Of a stretch of DNA of 64,000 nt, positions 1 through 8,505 are shown one piece after another. Made by a program: the position numbers and the translations under genes. The notes under the pieces were generated by a model. That model ran no database searches, had not been told where the DNA came from, and saw only the letters and a list, made by a program, of their open reading frames with translations. This stretch comes from Haloferax litoreum. GTDB taxonomy: Archaea > Halobacteriota > Halobacteria > Halobacteriales > Haloferacaceae. The stretch spans positions 124,001-188,000 of the forward strand of contig NZ_WKJO01000003.1 in the NCBI RefSeq assembly GCF_009674605.1, written 5' to 3'. Each line of letters begins with the position of its first letter. Positions within the stretch are counted from its first letter, which is position 1.

Positions 1-592
1 CGACTGAGGTACAATCGAACAACAACAGTTGGTCGCGCGCATTATCATCAGAGGGGGTTCGGCCGAGCCACTCGACGTCCTCGATGAGTGCCCCATCGTC
101 GTTCGCGAGCCAAATGTCGGCACTCGTGGTGTCGTCGTCGGTCTGCTGGATGGAGAAGTTCTTCAGGACGTGGTGGTCCCCACTCGTGATTCGAAGCATC
201 CGGAACTCCTCTCCGGGCCCATTGGGCGGGAAGACAAACTGCACATCCTTGTGAGAGTCGCCGAGCCCCACCAATTGGAAGTTCGAGACGCCACGGTCCC
301 AATCGTGTTTGCGGGTGATGAGGTACTCACCTGGCGGAAACTGGACAATCGTGTCGTCCCCGTAGACGTCGTCCAATAGATCGTCGATGGGGTCTTGCCC
401 GGTTGGGTCCATTCCGATGTCCTCGACCGCATCGTACACCGTTTCCCGCGGTTTTGGTTCGGGAGTTGTCGTCGTTTCTTGGGGTGTCGAGAGTGTCGAC
501 GTCTCTTCTTCCCTCGGTTGTCCACAGCCCGCGAGGGAGGCACCAACACCAACCGAACCAAGTGTTTTGAGGTAGGTTCGTCGATTCACCAC
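1..592 (-). CDS. Tat lipoprotein, pectate-lyase/beta-helix-like (3' end outside window)
   Basis: Reading the minus strand from a GTG at 592 (or the adjacent GTG at 589) gives a protein starting MVNRRTYLKTLGSVG and then GASLAGCGQ, that is, a twin-arginine motif followed by a lipobox, so it should be exported folded and lipid-anchored. A Thr/Pro/Glu-rich linker follows. From about residue 55 the sequence matches the start of the beta-helix domain of the neighbouring 938-residue protein (FPPGEYL, DSHKDVQFVFPP, ITSGDHHVLKNF, DDGALIEDVEWLGR). The frame is open to the left edge, so the C-terminus is unseen. The family (pectate lyase superfamily 3) usually cleaves or binds polysaccharide; the substrate here is unknown. 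Positions 48-191 are identical to 3532-3675 in the paralogue while flanking sequence is diverged. Confidence 0.8.
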   Translation of the reverse strand, partial: MVNRRTYLKTLGSVGVGASLAGCGQPREEETSTLSTPQETTTTPEPKPRETVYDAVEDIGMDPTGQDPIDDLLDDVYGDDTIVQFPPGEYLITRKHDWDRGVSNFQLVGLGDSHKDVQFVFPPNGPGEEFRMLRITSGDHHVLKNFSIQQTDDDTTSADIWLANDDGALIEDVEWLGRTPSDDNARDQLLLFDCTSV

Positions 593-1295
593 TCGGTACC
601 TCGTTTGGTGTGGGCCGAGGATATCGTTTGCCCCTGAATGCGTCGTCGTTCGCGTGAGCAGAACACGTCGCCGTGAGTTCGACTCCGGAACTCACGGGCA
701 CACCGGTCGTCACTACCGCCGGCGTTCACGGCGAGGAGACGACGGCATCGGAGGGGCGATAGACAAGGCCGCATAGACATTTACTCGTGAGATTGTACTC
801 GCGTGGAGTTTAGTAAGTGGTGTGTAACCGTGGAAAGAGCGTTGTAACATCGTGTACAAACGTACAGGGGCCACCCGAGTCACCGGATGGGAAGCCAGTA
901 TGAACCACCACGAGGGACGTTCCCGCGACTATCTTCTCGTGAGTACCGAGAACTCGTACTGGGCACGCAGTCGATGAAACGTGGAGTGAAATCAAACACA
1001 TCGCACGGGGACGAGAGCAATCTGTCGCCGCTCGAATCCCACAGAAGGGCGGTCTACGTGTCGGTCGCTCTCGTTGTTGTAGAATGAGTTCAGATTGATA
1101 CGTCTTGAGTAGTCTATGCTGCCGTCGGTACGTAAGACGTGCTCGACACCAAACTGCCGAAAACCCGTCGAGCAAAGGAGAATCAGCCAGCACAGGTGTG
1201 CGACACCCCCGCTCAACGTGGTGAATTCAAGAATGGTGCTACGAGACTACTTGACGACCGGAGTCGTCACAGTAGCGGTCGAACGGGAATCGATG
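593..1295. other. Gene-poor gap between two beta-helix genes
   Basis: About 700 bases without a convincing gene. The open frames here (for example 810-1193 on the minus strand) are Cys/Arg-rich, lack recognisable motifs and do not show the acidic amino-acid bias of the real genes. Apart from the hairpin at 671-697 I see no repeat or recognisable element. The stretch must hold the promoter for the minus-strand lipoprotein ending the window on the left. Confidence 0.5.
671..697. repeat. 10-bp perfect hairpin in intergenic DNA
   Basis: CCGTGAGTTC at 671-680 pairs perfectly with GAACTCACGG at 688-697 across a 7-base loop. It lies about 80 bases upstream of the lipoprotein start at 592. It has no U-tract on either side, so it is not an obvious terminator. 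It could be an operator or the relic of a mobile-element end. Confidence 0.4.
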
Positions 1296-4112
1296 TTACC
1301 CGTCGTTGTCTTCGAACACGAGCGATGCGTCGCCAGCTAGAGTCAGTTGCGAGATGTCACCCGAGAAGCGGAATGCGTCGCTGTCTTCCGTGACAGTACC
1401 TCTGACTCTGTCGTCGGACACGGTGTCCGCACTCTCGATTGCGCCGACGAGGGGGTCGTTCATGATTTGACCCGACACCTTGAGGTTGTACTTCGTCTCT
1501 GTGCCATCTCCATTGACGACGAGGCGGTTCGGCAGGGAGAAAACTTCGGGGTCCACCTGCGTCCCGTTGACGTAGACATCAGCCTGACCTTCCAGGAACG
1601 AGAACGAGGTGACGTCGCCAGTGAAGTTGTAGACGTCGGCGACGCCGTCGGTGGTGACCCACCCCGTCGCCGAGGTGCTGGAGACGTCGTCCCACGACTC
1701 GATCGTGCTGTCGACCGCCTGCAGCGAATCACTGACCGCAAACTCGTACTGCGCCTGCGTCCCCGTTCCGACGATGCGAAGCTCGTTCGGAAGAGGTTCG
1801 TCAGTCGACGAGTCCGTCGATGAGTCCGTCGCGGAGTCGGTGCTCGAGTCCGTCGATGAGTCCGTCGCGGAGTCGGTGCTCGAGTCCGTCGACGAACTAC
1901 CACTCGTCGCATCCGTGATGGTACTCACCGTGACCTGCTGCCCGTCGACGTAGAGGTCGGCCTCACCACCAAGCCACGAGAACGAGGTGACGTCGCCAGT
2001 GAAGTTGTAGACGTCGGCGACGCCGTCGGTAGTGACCCACCCCGTCGCCGAGGTGCTGGAGACGTCGTCCCACGACTCGATCGTGCTGTCGACCGCTTGC
2101 AGCGAATCGCTGACGGTGAACTCGTACTGCGCCTGCGTCCCTGTTCCGACGATACGGAGTTCGTGCGACGTAGAATCACTCGTCGAGTCCGACGTAGAAT
2201 CACTCGTCGAGTCCGACGTAGAATCACTCGTCGAGTCCGACGTAGAATCACTCGTCGAGTCCGACGTAGAATCACTCGTCGCATCCGTGATGGTACTCGC
2301 CGTGACCTGCTCACCGTTTACGTAGATTTCAGCTTCGCCCTCGAGGAACGAGAACGACGACACGTCACCCGAGAACGTGAACGTGTCCTCGGAACCGGCG
2401 GTCGTGATCCATCCGGTTGCCGACGTACTGGTCACGTCGTCCCACTCTTCGACAGTACCATCTACTGGCTGGAGCGCGTCAGTGACAGTGAATTCGTACT
2501 GCGTCTGCGTCCCCGTCCCGACGATACGGAGGTCGTTCGGAAGCGGCTCCGTGGTGGAGTCCGTCGTCGAGTCTGTCGTCGAGTCCGTCGAGGTGTTATC
2601 GGACGTCGAGCTATCGCTCGTGCTACTGTCCGCGCTCGGCAGAGGACACGAGTCGCTGCTGGTGATGTTGCTCGTATCGACGTCTGCACTGTTGAACACC
2701 GTCGCCTGACCGGTGACGTTGATGTTCGTGTCCACGATCTCACAGTTGGAGGAGTCGTCGATGCGGACACCGCTGACGTCGCCGTTCGGGAGGTGGATAC
2801 AACTGTTCTGAATGGTCGAGCCGTCACGGTTAGCGTCGAGATGGACTGCGGCACCAGCCGGCTGGGAGGTGGCATCCCCCGTGATGGAGACGTTTTCGAG
2901 GTTCACACCCCACGGCGTGTCAGTTTCGCTTGTGTCGACGGAGTATGCCTGAATCGTCTGGAGCGACGTGTCGTTCTGGATGCGACAGTTGCGGAGCGTG
3001 AAGCTGCCGTGGCCACCCCACGAGGGGGGTGACGTCGAGATGACGCCACGCCCCGCAGGACTCGACTTGTAGATGAAGTCACAGTCCTCGATGAGTAGTC
3101 CGGAGTATCCGTTGCCCGTCGAGTCGACCAAGAGACCAGTCGGACTCTCAAGTTGGTCACCGTCGCGCGCGTGTTCGTTGAGGTTGTCGGCGTCGACGAC
3201 CATCGTCGCACCCTTGATCCACGACTGCTTCGACGGGTGGTCACCGCCGGAGATTCGCATGTTGGTGTTGTCGTTGTTTTTGAACAACCCGCCCTCGACG
3301 CGGAGCACACCCCGCGTGTGCGTCGCGCGGAACGACGACGACCCACGCTGTTCGATGTGACAGTCGACGAGTCGAATCTCACCGACAGAGCCACCCTGGA
3401 CACGGATACCCGCGACACCGTCGGGGTACCCCGGTATTACTGCACCTTCGCGCATGTAGATGCGCCGGCCGACGTTGACACCGTCGACCGACGAACAGTC
3501 GTACGCGAGGAGCTGGCGGCGAGCGTAGTTGTCAGAGGGGGTTCGGCCGAGCCACTCGACGTCCTCGATGAGTGCCCCATCGTCGTTCGCGAGCCAAATG
3601 TCGGCACTCGTGGTGTCGTCGTCGGTCTGCTGGATGGAGAAGTTCTTCAGGACGTGGTGGTCCCCACTCGTGATTTGGATGAACCTGAACTTCTCACCGT
3701 TGTTTCCTGGCGGGAAGACAAACTGCACGTCTTTGTGCGAGCCGCCAGTCCCGACCATCCCGAAGCGCGAGACGTTGTCGTTCGCGGACAACGTACTGGT
3801 GACGAGATACTCTCCGGGAGGGAATTCGATGAGCGTCCCGCTGCCGTAGGCAGCGTCGAGTTGATTGTCGATCGGGTCGTTTCCGTTGGGGTCCATTCCA
3901 AGGTCGTCCACCGCGTTGACGACGCGGTCCCATTGGATACCGAAGCGCTCCTCTGGACCAGACGCAGCCGACGCGACGCCGGCAGGGAGGGCGGCTGATG
4001 CTGCTGCTGCAGCACCGATTTTGAGGTAATTCCGTCTGTTGAGTTGCGATTCGAGGATGGAGTCGGAATCTTCGGCAGATTCGTCGTCGCCTCCATCTGT
4101 TAATCGTACCAT
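1296..4112 (-). CDS. Tat-exported beta-helix surface protein with repeated C-terminal modules
   Basis: 938 residues. An acidic n-region is followed by RRNYLK (residues 26-31) and an Ala-rich h-region ending ASAAS, a Tat signal without lipobox. Residues about 60-480 form a right-handed beta-helix domain of the pectate-lyase-3 type, rich in short GxLIEDxxF-like rungs. After this come four copies of an ~80-residue beta-rich module starting LRIVGTGTQ-YEF and containing WDDV-STSATGW and F-G(D)V-SFS, the last copy being more diverged. The modules are joined by Asp/Ser/Thr-only linkers (DST, SDST repeats). Such linkers are typical of extracellular stalks and possible O-glycosylation regions. No PGF-CTERM or LPXTG-type anchor is visible at the C-terminus. 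A role in polysaccharide binding or cleavage at the cell surface is inferred from the family and from the adjacent glycan genes. Confidence 0.85.
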   Translation of the reverse strand: MVRLTDGGDDESAEDSDSILESQLNRRNYLKIGAAAAASAALPAGVASAASGPEERFGIQWDRVVNAVDDLGMDPNGNDPIDNQLDAAYGSGTLIEFPPGEYLVTSTLSANDNVSRFGMVGTGGSHKDVQFVFPPGNNGEKFRFIQITSGDHHVLKNFSIQQTDDDTTSADIWLANDDGALIEDVEWLGRTPSDNYARRQLLAYDCSSVDGVNVGRRIYMREGAVIPGYPDGVAGIRVQGGSVGEIRLVDCHIEQRGSSSFRATHTRGVLRVEGGLFKNNDNTNMRISGGDHPSKQSWIKGATMVVDADNLNEHARDGDQLESPTGLLVDSTGNGYSGLLIEDCDFIYKSSPAGRGVISTSPPSWGGHGSFTLRNCRIQNDTSLQTIQAYSVDTSETDTPWGVNLENVSITGDATSQPAGAAVHLDANRDGSTIQNSCIHLPNGDVSGVRIDDSSNCEIVDTNINVTGQATVFNSADVDTSNITSSDSCPLPSADSSTSDSSTSDNTSTDSTTDSTTDSTTEPLPNDLRIVGTGTQTQYEFTVTDALQPVDGTVEEWDDVTSTSATGWITTAGSEDTFTFSGDVSSFSFLEGEAEIYVNGEQVTASTITDATSDSTSDSTSDSTSDSTSDSTSDSTSDSTSDSTSDSTSHELRIVGTGTQAQYEFTVSDSLQAVDSTIESWDDVSSTSATGWVTTDGVADVYNFTGDVTSFSWLGGEADLYVDGQQVTVSTITDATSGSSSTDSSTDSATDSSTDSSTDSATDSSTDSSTDEPLPNELRIVGTGTQAQYEFAVSDSLQAVDSTIESWDDVSSTSATGWVTTDGVADVYNFTGDVTSFSFLEGQADVYVNGTQVDPEVFSLPNRLVVNGDGTETKYNLKVSGQIMNDPLVGAIESADTVSDDRVRGTVTEDSDAFRFSGDISQLTLAGDASLVFEDNDG
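1600..2153. repeat. Near-identical intragenic module pair (1600-1775 and 1978-2153)
   Basis: The two 176-bp segments differ at only about seven positions by eye, spaced 378 bp apart inside the surface-protein gene. They encode the WDDVSSTSATGWVTTDGV-type module. The very high nucleotide identity implies recent duplication or ongoing homogenisation. Confidence 0.85.
1813..1884. repeat. Two tandem 36-bp repeats encoding Asp/Ser/Thr linker
   Basis: Two identical 36-bp units, 1813-1848 and 1849-1884, coding for (STDS/ATDS)n linker sequence on the minus strand. They are likely to change copy number by slippage. Confidence 0.85.
2167..2286. repeat. Five tandem 24-bp repeats encoding SDST linker
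   Basis: Four exact 24-bp units (2167-2262) and a fifth that differs in its last six bases (2263-2286). On the minus strand they code for TSDSTSDS linker. This is coding low-complexity sequence, not a CRISPR: there are no spacers. Confidence 0.9.
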
Positions 4113-4568
4113 ACACGAGGAAAGCCCTCGTTAACACGATAATCATTATTACGAGGTAGAAATGGATTCGCTGCATTTGTGTACAGAACCGGTCCAGATG
4201 TCCATCAGTTGTATATCAGTTGCTCATTAGTCTCACACATTGGATTCGGCAGATTAATTGTTTGAAGAATGAGATAGGACGACCGTCTTACGAGCAAAAT
4301 AACATTCTCTTAATCATAATTATCCCGGTTAATCAAGGTACACCATTTCCATCCATATTCAAAGTCTGTTCTCTCCCATCCCAAGATAATATATACAGAA
4401 ACTGGTAATTATTCTCCCTGTGAGTCTTGCGGCGGCACTCATTCTGTCGAGGCGACACGTTCTGGACAGACACAACGATTCAATTCACATTTGACGTTCA
4501 GGTACCAATGAAAGTCAGCCGAATCGAGTGAGGAACTCGGCGATGAATCAATTTGGGAGGCCCCAGGT
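4113..4568. other. AT-rich intergenic region
   Basis: About 455 bases, clearly more AT-rich than the flanking genes (for example around 4285-4330 and 4380-4410). No open frame with haloarchaeal character is present. It should contain the minus-strand promoter of the 938-residue surface protein near 4130-4160 (AATCATTATT-type A/T runs). Otherwise nothing recognisable. Confidence 0.5.
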
Positions 4569-6086
4569 CTACTTCGACACGATAGAGGCCAGATCTTTCA
4601 GATTCTGCTTGACTCGCCAGTCGAAGACGCTCATGATGGACACTGCACTGACCACGTACGCGAGGATTCCAGTCAGAACCAACACGAAGAATTCCAAGAG
4701 CGGAGACCCAACCTGGTTCTGGACTGCAAGCACCGCGATGGCCATCAGACCGGTTGCCAGTAGCGGAAACGACATCTCACGAAGGAAGCGGCGGTAGGTA
4801 GTCCCGAGCGTCTTCTTCATCTCGCGTGCGTACAACGGGACCATCGGGAACGCGAGGATGCCGGTGACAGCCAAGGCAGTCCCCTCGATACCGAATGAAC
4901 TCGTCATCGGAACGACGATGATGGCGAGGAGCACCACGCGAAGGACACCAAGTTTTGTCTGGATATCCGGACGACCGACCGCTCGCCAGACAGGATTGAA
5001 CGTCGCAAAGAGGGTCCGAAAGAGCCCGTAGGCGACGAGAATCTGCATGGTCGTGACCATCGGGAGCCAATCGGGACCGAGGAACGTCCCGACGAACGAC
5101 GGCGCGACGAGGAGGATCCCGATAGACATCGGCAGTGCCACGAACGCGGTTAACCTGAACGTGCTGAAGAACGCCTCTCTGAGGGCGAGTTGTTCCTCTT
5201 GGAGTTTCGAGTACGTTGAGAACATCACGCTCGAGACGACGACTGCAATCTCAGTAGCCGGCGCGTTAGATATTCGGTAGGCCAGCTGGTAGTACCCAAG
5301 CGAAGTCGCCGTGAGAATCCACCCGACGATGGCGTCGTCTCCCTGACCGTAGAGGAACTCGACGATAGACGACCCAGTTACCCACTTCCCATAGCCGATG
5401 AGTTCGGCGGCGTGGCTCCGATTGAGCGCCGGACGCGGACGGTACGGGTGAAGGAAGTACGTACTAAGCGCGCGAACCGACGCGTCGGCGAGGTACCCGA
5501 AGACGAGCGCCCACACGGTCGGGCTGACTGCGGCGTAGCCGAGAGCGACCACGACGTAGGCGGCAGTGCCGCTGACTCGGTAGGTGAACTCCTTGTGGAA
5601 TTGGAGATCCTTCTTGAAGTAGACCATCCCGGGGTTACGCAACCCGAGGAAAATCGGGACGAGCGCAATTGCCCGGATGAGGTCTCTCGCCGCAGGTTCA
5701 CCGAATAGCGACGCGAGAGCCGGTGCTGACAGGTAGAGGATTGCGCTCATCGTGACTCCTCGGAGAATCTCCAGCGTGAACATCGTGTTCAGATACTCGT
5801 CGACGTCGTCTTCGATACGCTGGATGAGCGCCGCATCGATACCGAGGTTCGTGAGGCTCAGCAGTGCCGAAATCGTGAGAAGGGCGATACCCATCAACCC
5901 GATGGCTTGGGGGCCGAGCAGTCGGGCGAGCACGATGAACATGACGACCTTTAGCACACGGTCGAGGATGTTCATCGCCGAGACCCACATTCCGCTCTTC
6001 ACCGTCCGCTCCGCTAGTCCACCACCACCACCAGGAACGAACCGTCGTTGGATGGTCCGAATTGCCGAGCAAATCTTATCAATCAT
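4569..6086 (-). CDS. Polysaccharide/oligosaccharide flippase (MOP superfamily, Wzx/Agl15-like)
   Basis: 505 residues with about 12-14 predicted membrane segments, beginning with a short basic n-region and a Gly-rich stretch (PGGGGGLAERTVKSG), then the typical first helices (GMWVSAMNILDRVLKV, LLGPQAIGLMGIALLT). The length and the pattern match Wzx/RfbX flippases of the MOP exporter superfamily, which move lipid-linked oligosaccharides across the membrane. In Haloferax the Agl15/AglR proteins of this type serve N-glycosylation. Here it is the first minus-strand gene of a large surface-glycan island, which supports the same job: flipping dolichol-linked glycan built by the neighbouring enzymes. 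ATG start at 6086. Confidence 0.88.
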   Translation of the reverse strand: MIDKICSAIRTIQRRFVPGGGGGLAERTVKSGMWVSAMNILDRVLKVVMFIVLARLLGPQAIGLMGIALLTISALLSLTNLGIDAALIQRIEDDVDEYLNTMFTLEILRGVTMSAILYLSAPALASLFGEPAARDLIRAIALVPIFLGLRNPGMVYFKKDLQFHKEFTYRVSGTAAYVVVALGYAAVSPTVWALVFGYLADASVRALSTYFLHPYRPRPALNRSHAAELIGYGKWVTGSSIVEFLYGQGDDAIVGWILTATSLGYYQLAYRISNAPATEIAVVVSSVMFSTYSKLQEEQLALREAFFSTFRLTAFVALPMSIGILLVAPSFVGTFLGPDWLPMVTTMQILVAYGLFRTLFATFNPVWRAVGRPDIQTKLGVLRVVLLAIIVVPMTSSFGIEGTALAVTGILAFPMVPLYAREMKKTLGTTYRRFLREMSFPLLATGLMAIAVLAVQNQVGSPLLEFFVLVLTGILAYVVSAVSIMSVFDWRVKQNLKDLASIVSK

Positions 6087-6391
6087 TTCAAATACATTGT
6101 GTCAAACCGAGTGAGTTCCGCTTTCACTCGCGCTCACGCGATTGTATCCATACGTTCATCCGTCCACGAGGTGATTAATTATTAGCTGGCTACTAGTTCG
6201 AAGACTTCCGGTAGGTGCTGCTTGCACGAATACAAAATGAAGCTACTTCCAGAAGTGGATGGCTTACCTCACACTGTCGGGTCGGGGACCGAACCTGCCC
6301 TACCACGAGTATCAACAGCACGAGAGTCGACAGCACCTGCCCCGACCCACGGGGTGGACGGGGGGTCCTTGCTAAGGAGGGTTGTCTTGCG
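6087..6391. other. Short intergenic gap in glycan island
   Basis: About 300 bases separating two minus-strand membrane-protein genes. An A/T-rich patch near 6170-6185 (GATTAATTATTA) lies about 90 bases upstream of the flippase start and could hold its TATA box. No gene, hairpin with U-tract or repeat is evident. Confidence 0.4.
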
Positions 6392-8179
6392 TCACTCGCT
6401 AATATAGTATAGGTCGGCAGCACCGTTCGAGATGACGCGGTTGACCTTCGGTTGGTTCTCGACCGCAGAGAGGCTCTTCTCGGAGTAACGGAGCTCTCGA
6501 TACGCGATTACTTCTCGGTCGTAGTCCGTTTGAGACACCATCAAGTATCTCGGGCCATCGTAGTACGCGGGTAAGTCAGAGAGCGCTTCCTCTGGAGTCC
6601 TGAACCCAAGAGCCGGGGGTTGGCGTTCAGGGAGCGCGTCAACGAACCGACCGGGGTTGTCTCGGATTCCAACGAACCGAATGTCTTCGTCAGCCACCGT
6701 AAACGCTGAATCGTGTGCCTGGAACTGTTGTTCGGGGACGTGGTTCGACGGGAGGTAAATGTACGGTGACGGGAACACCACTAACAATGCAACCGCGAAA
6801 ACCACGAGTCCCGGCACTGGTGCACCGCTCTTTAGTCGCGTGCCGTACGTGCTTGTCGAGAGCGCTCCAAAGACGTAGTACAGGCCAACGCTTCCCACGA
6901 TCGTCGACAGTGCCATCGCGAATCCCACGTGGCGGAAGAAGAAATTCGTCTCAGAGATGGACCCGAAGAGGTTTGCGAAGAAGTATGGGACTAACACGGC
7001 GAGTCCGAACGTCAGCGTTCGTAAGATGAAGCGGCCACGCTCGTCGACATCGCTGAACCGTCCGAACAAGAGGCCCACGAAGACACCAAGCGTGACGAGC
7101 GCGTACACTGCTTTGAGGAGGAACAGTTTGACGAAGACCTCCAAGAGGCCACCACCAACTGCTGAGACTGATTCGGTCCGCTGGGAAATCGCGGTCCCAG
7201 TTCCCGAGTCGCCCGAAAACACGCCGAGGATGGAATCGATGAAGAGCCCGCCGGTGGAGAACCCGACCGTGTACTGCGCCATCCAGAGAGAGAACACGAG
7301 TGCGAACGCGACCGTCAGCCCGTAAACTGGACGTTGTGTCAACACGTACGTCTCTGTCTTTCGAGAATAGACGAACTGGAGTACCGACGCCACAGCGAAC
7401 AAGACGAGGAAGTTCGCAGCGGCTTGAATATGGTACGTCACCAGAGCGACGCTCCCGATAACGAATAATACGGAGGTTGGCGTGACGTGGCGCTGCCACC
7501 CGACTTCGGCCTCGTCCACCGAAAACTGGTGCTTGAAGAAGAGGTACAGAAGTATCATTCCCAAGAACGTTGCCAGTGAGTACGGGAAGAACATGAGCTT
7601 GAACCCGTTGAGGTTCACCGGGAGGAACAAGAGCGCAGAGAACACACCAATGAGGACGGCTCTCCGGTCAGGGACGATCATGTGGACGATGAGGGGCACG
7701 AAGACGAGGTAGGTGAGCGAGAGGAACAGGACAACGAGCATCATCGTCTGTGTAATCTCGAGTCCGAGGACCGAACTGAACATCCCAGCCGAAATGTGGC
7801 CACTCGGGTAGATGGTTTCGACCGTCGGAATGGTCCCCGCGGACAGTCCCTTCGCCCAACCGAGGTGCGTCAACGAATCGTTGAAACCGTAAAAGTGGTA
7901 CCGCCGGATGAGTGGGAGGGCTGAAACAGCAGTGATTGCCACCCCTGCAAGCGCGACTCCACCGACTGCGTAGCGGCTAGTCGGAGTACTGACAACGACG
8001 ACAAGTGACACCGAGAGTGCGATAGCGACACCCACCCAAAAACCCACTGGCGTCGACTGGTATATCGAAACCTCGTAGCCACGCGCTGGCGACGCGTGAG
8101 CGACGAGAACAGAGATGACTACCGCGAGGAACCCGAATATAAGCAGGATCCTCGGAAGCCGTGAACTACGGTTCTTCAT
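6392..8179 (-). CDS. Polytopic membrane protein with C-terminal outward domain, glycan island
   Basis: 595 residues, roughly 12-14 hydrophobic helices up to residue ~470, then a soluble tail of ~120 residues. The first large loop after helix 3 contains YHFYGFNDSLTHLGWAKGL and IYPSGH, the position where GT-C fold glycosyltransferases carry their catalytic acidic residue(s). It could therefore be a GT-C glycosyltransferase using a polyprenyl-phosphate sugar, or an O-antigen-polymerase/ligase-like protein. I do not recognise a named family and treat both as inference. Context is clear: it lies between the flippase and an AsnB-like gene. ATG start at 8179; an ATAACAAT sequence (minus strand, ~8206-8214) just upstream resembles the leader motif described for the plus-strand genes. 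Confidence 0.75.
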   Translation of the reverse strand: MKNRSSRLPRILLIFGFLAVVISVLVAHASPARGYEVSIYQSTPVGFWVGVAIALSVSLVVVVSTPTSRYAVGGVALAGVAITAVSALPLIRRYHFYGFNDSLTHLGWAKGLSAGTIPTVETIYPSGHISAGMFSSVLGLEITQTMMLVVLFLSLTYLVFVPLIVHMIVPDRRAVLIGVFSALLFLPVNLNGFKLMFFPYSLATFLGMILLYLFFKHQFSVDEAEVGWQRHVTPTSVLFVIGSVALVTYHIQAAANFLVLFAVASVLQFVYSRKTETYVLTQRPVYGLTVAFALVFSLWMAQYTVGFSTGGLFIDSILGVFSGDSGTGTAISQRTESVSAVGGGLLEVFVKLFLLKAVYALVTLGVFVGLLFGRFSDVDERGRFILRTLTFGLAVLVPYFFANLFGSISETNFFFRHVGFAMALSTIVGSVGLYYVFGALSTSTYGTRLKSGAPVPGLVVFAVALLVVFPSPYIYLPSNHVPEQQFQAHDSAFTVADEDIRFVGIRDNPGRFVDALPERQPPALGFRTPEEALSDLPAYYDGPRYLMVSQTDYDREVIAYRELRYSEKSLSAVENQPKVNRVISNGAADLYYISE

Positions 8180-8505
8180 CCTCTGACAGATGGTGAGTAG
8201 CGTAGATTGTTATTGAGAATGTAATCGCAGGTCATCACGAAATCGAACCACGGACGCGAGTCCGCCGACTCCGACATCCCGGAGGCGAACTACATCTCAA
8301 GAATCCCTTGATCCCCAAACGGAGCTGTACGGCGAACAGACGTCCAAGAGTAGGCACAGAACCGACGTATCAGAGTACCTGAATATCACTCGCAACGTAT
8401 AGGTGCGTGATAACAAAACCCGACGCACGCGGATATCTTGGTATCGATGTTATCCACAGCAGTCCCGACCCATGACGGTACACACCCGCACACTGAGGTG
8501 CGACC
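8180..8505. promoter_or_regulatory. Divergent intergenic region with ATAACAAA motif at 8410
   Basis: 326 bases between divergently transcribed glycan genes. The plus-strand motif ATAACAAAACCC begins at 8410, 96 bases before the AsnB-like start. It is one of six copies of the same element in the window. No open frame of note. Confidence 0.5.

Noticed and set aside
810-1193. 127-codon minus-strand frame in the 593-1295 gap
   Set aside because: Composition unlike haloarchaeal proteins (Cys, Arg, Leu-rich, few acidic residues) and no domain; transposase remnant considered but no DDE or zinc-finger motif found.
2167-2286. 24-bp tandem repeats as CRISPR
   Set aside because: Units are contiguous with no spacers and encode an Asp/Ser/Thr linker in frame.
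2097-3998. Long plus-strand frames opposite the surface-protein gene
   Set aside because: Arg/Val-rich antisense shadows of the beta-helix coding sequence.
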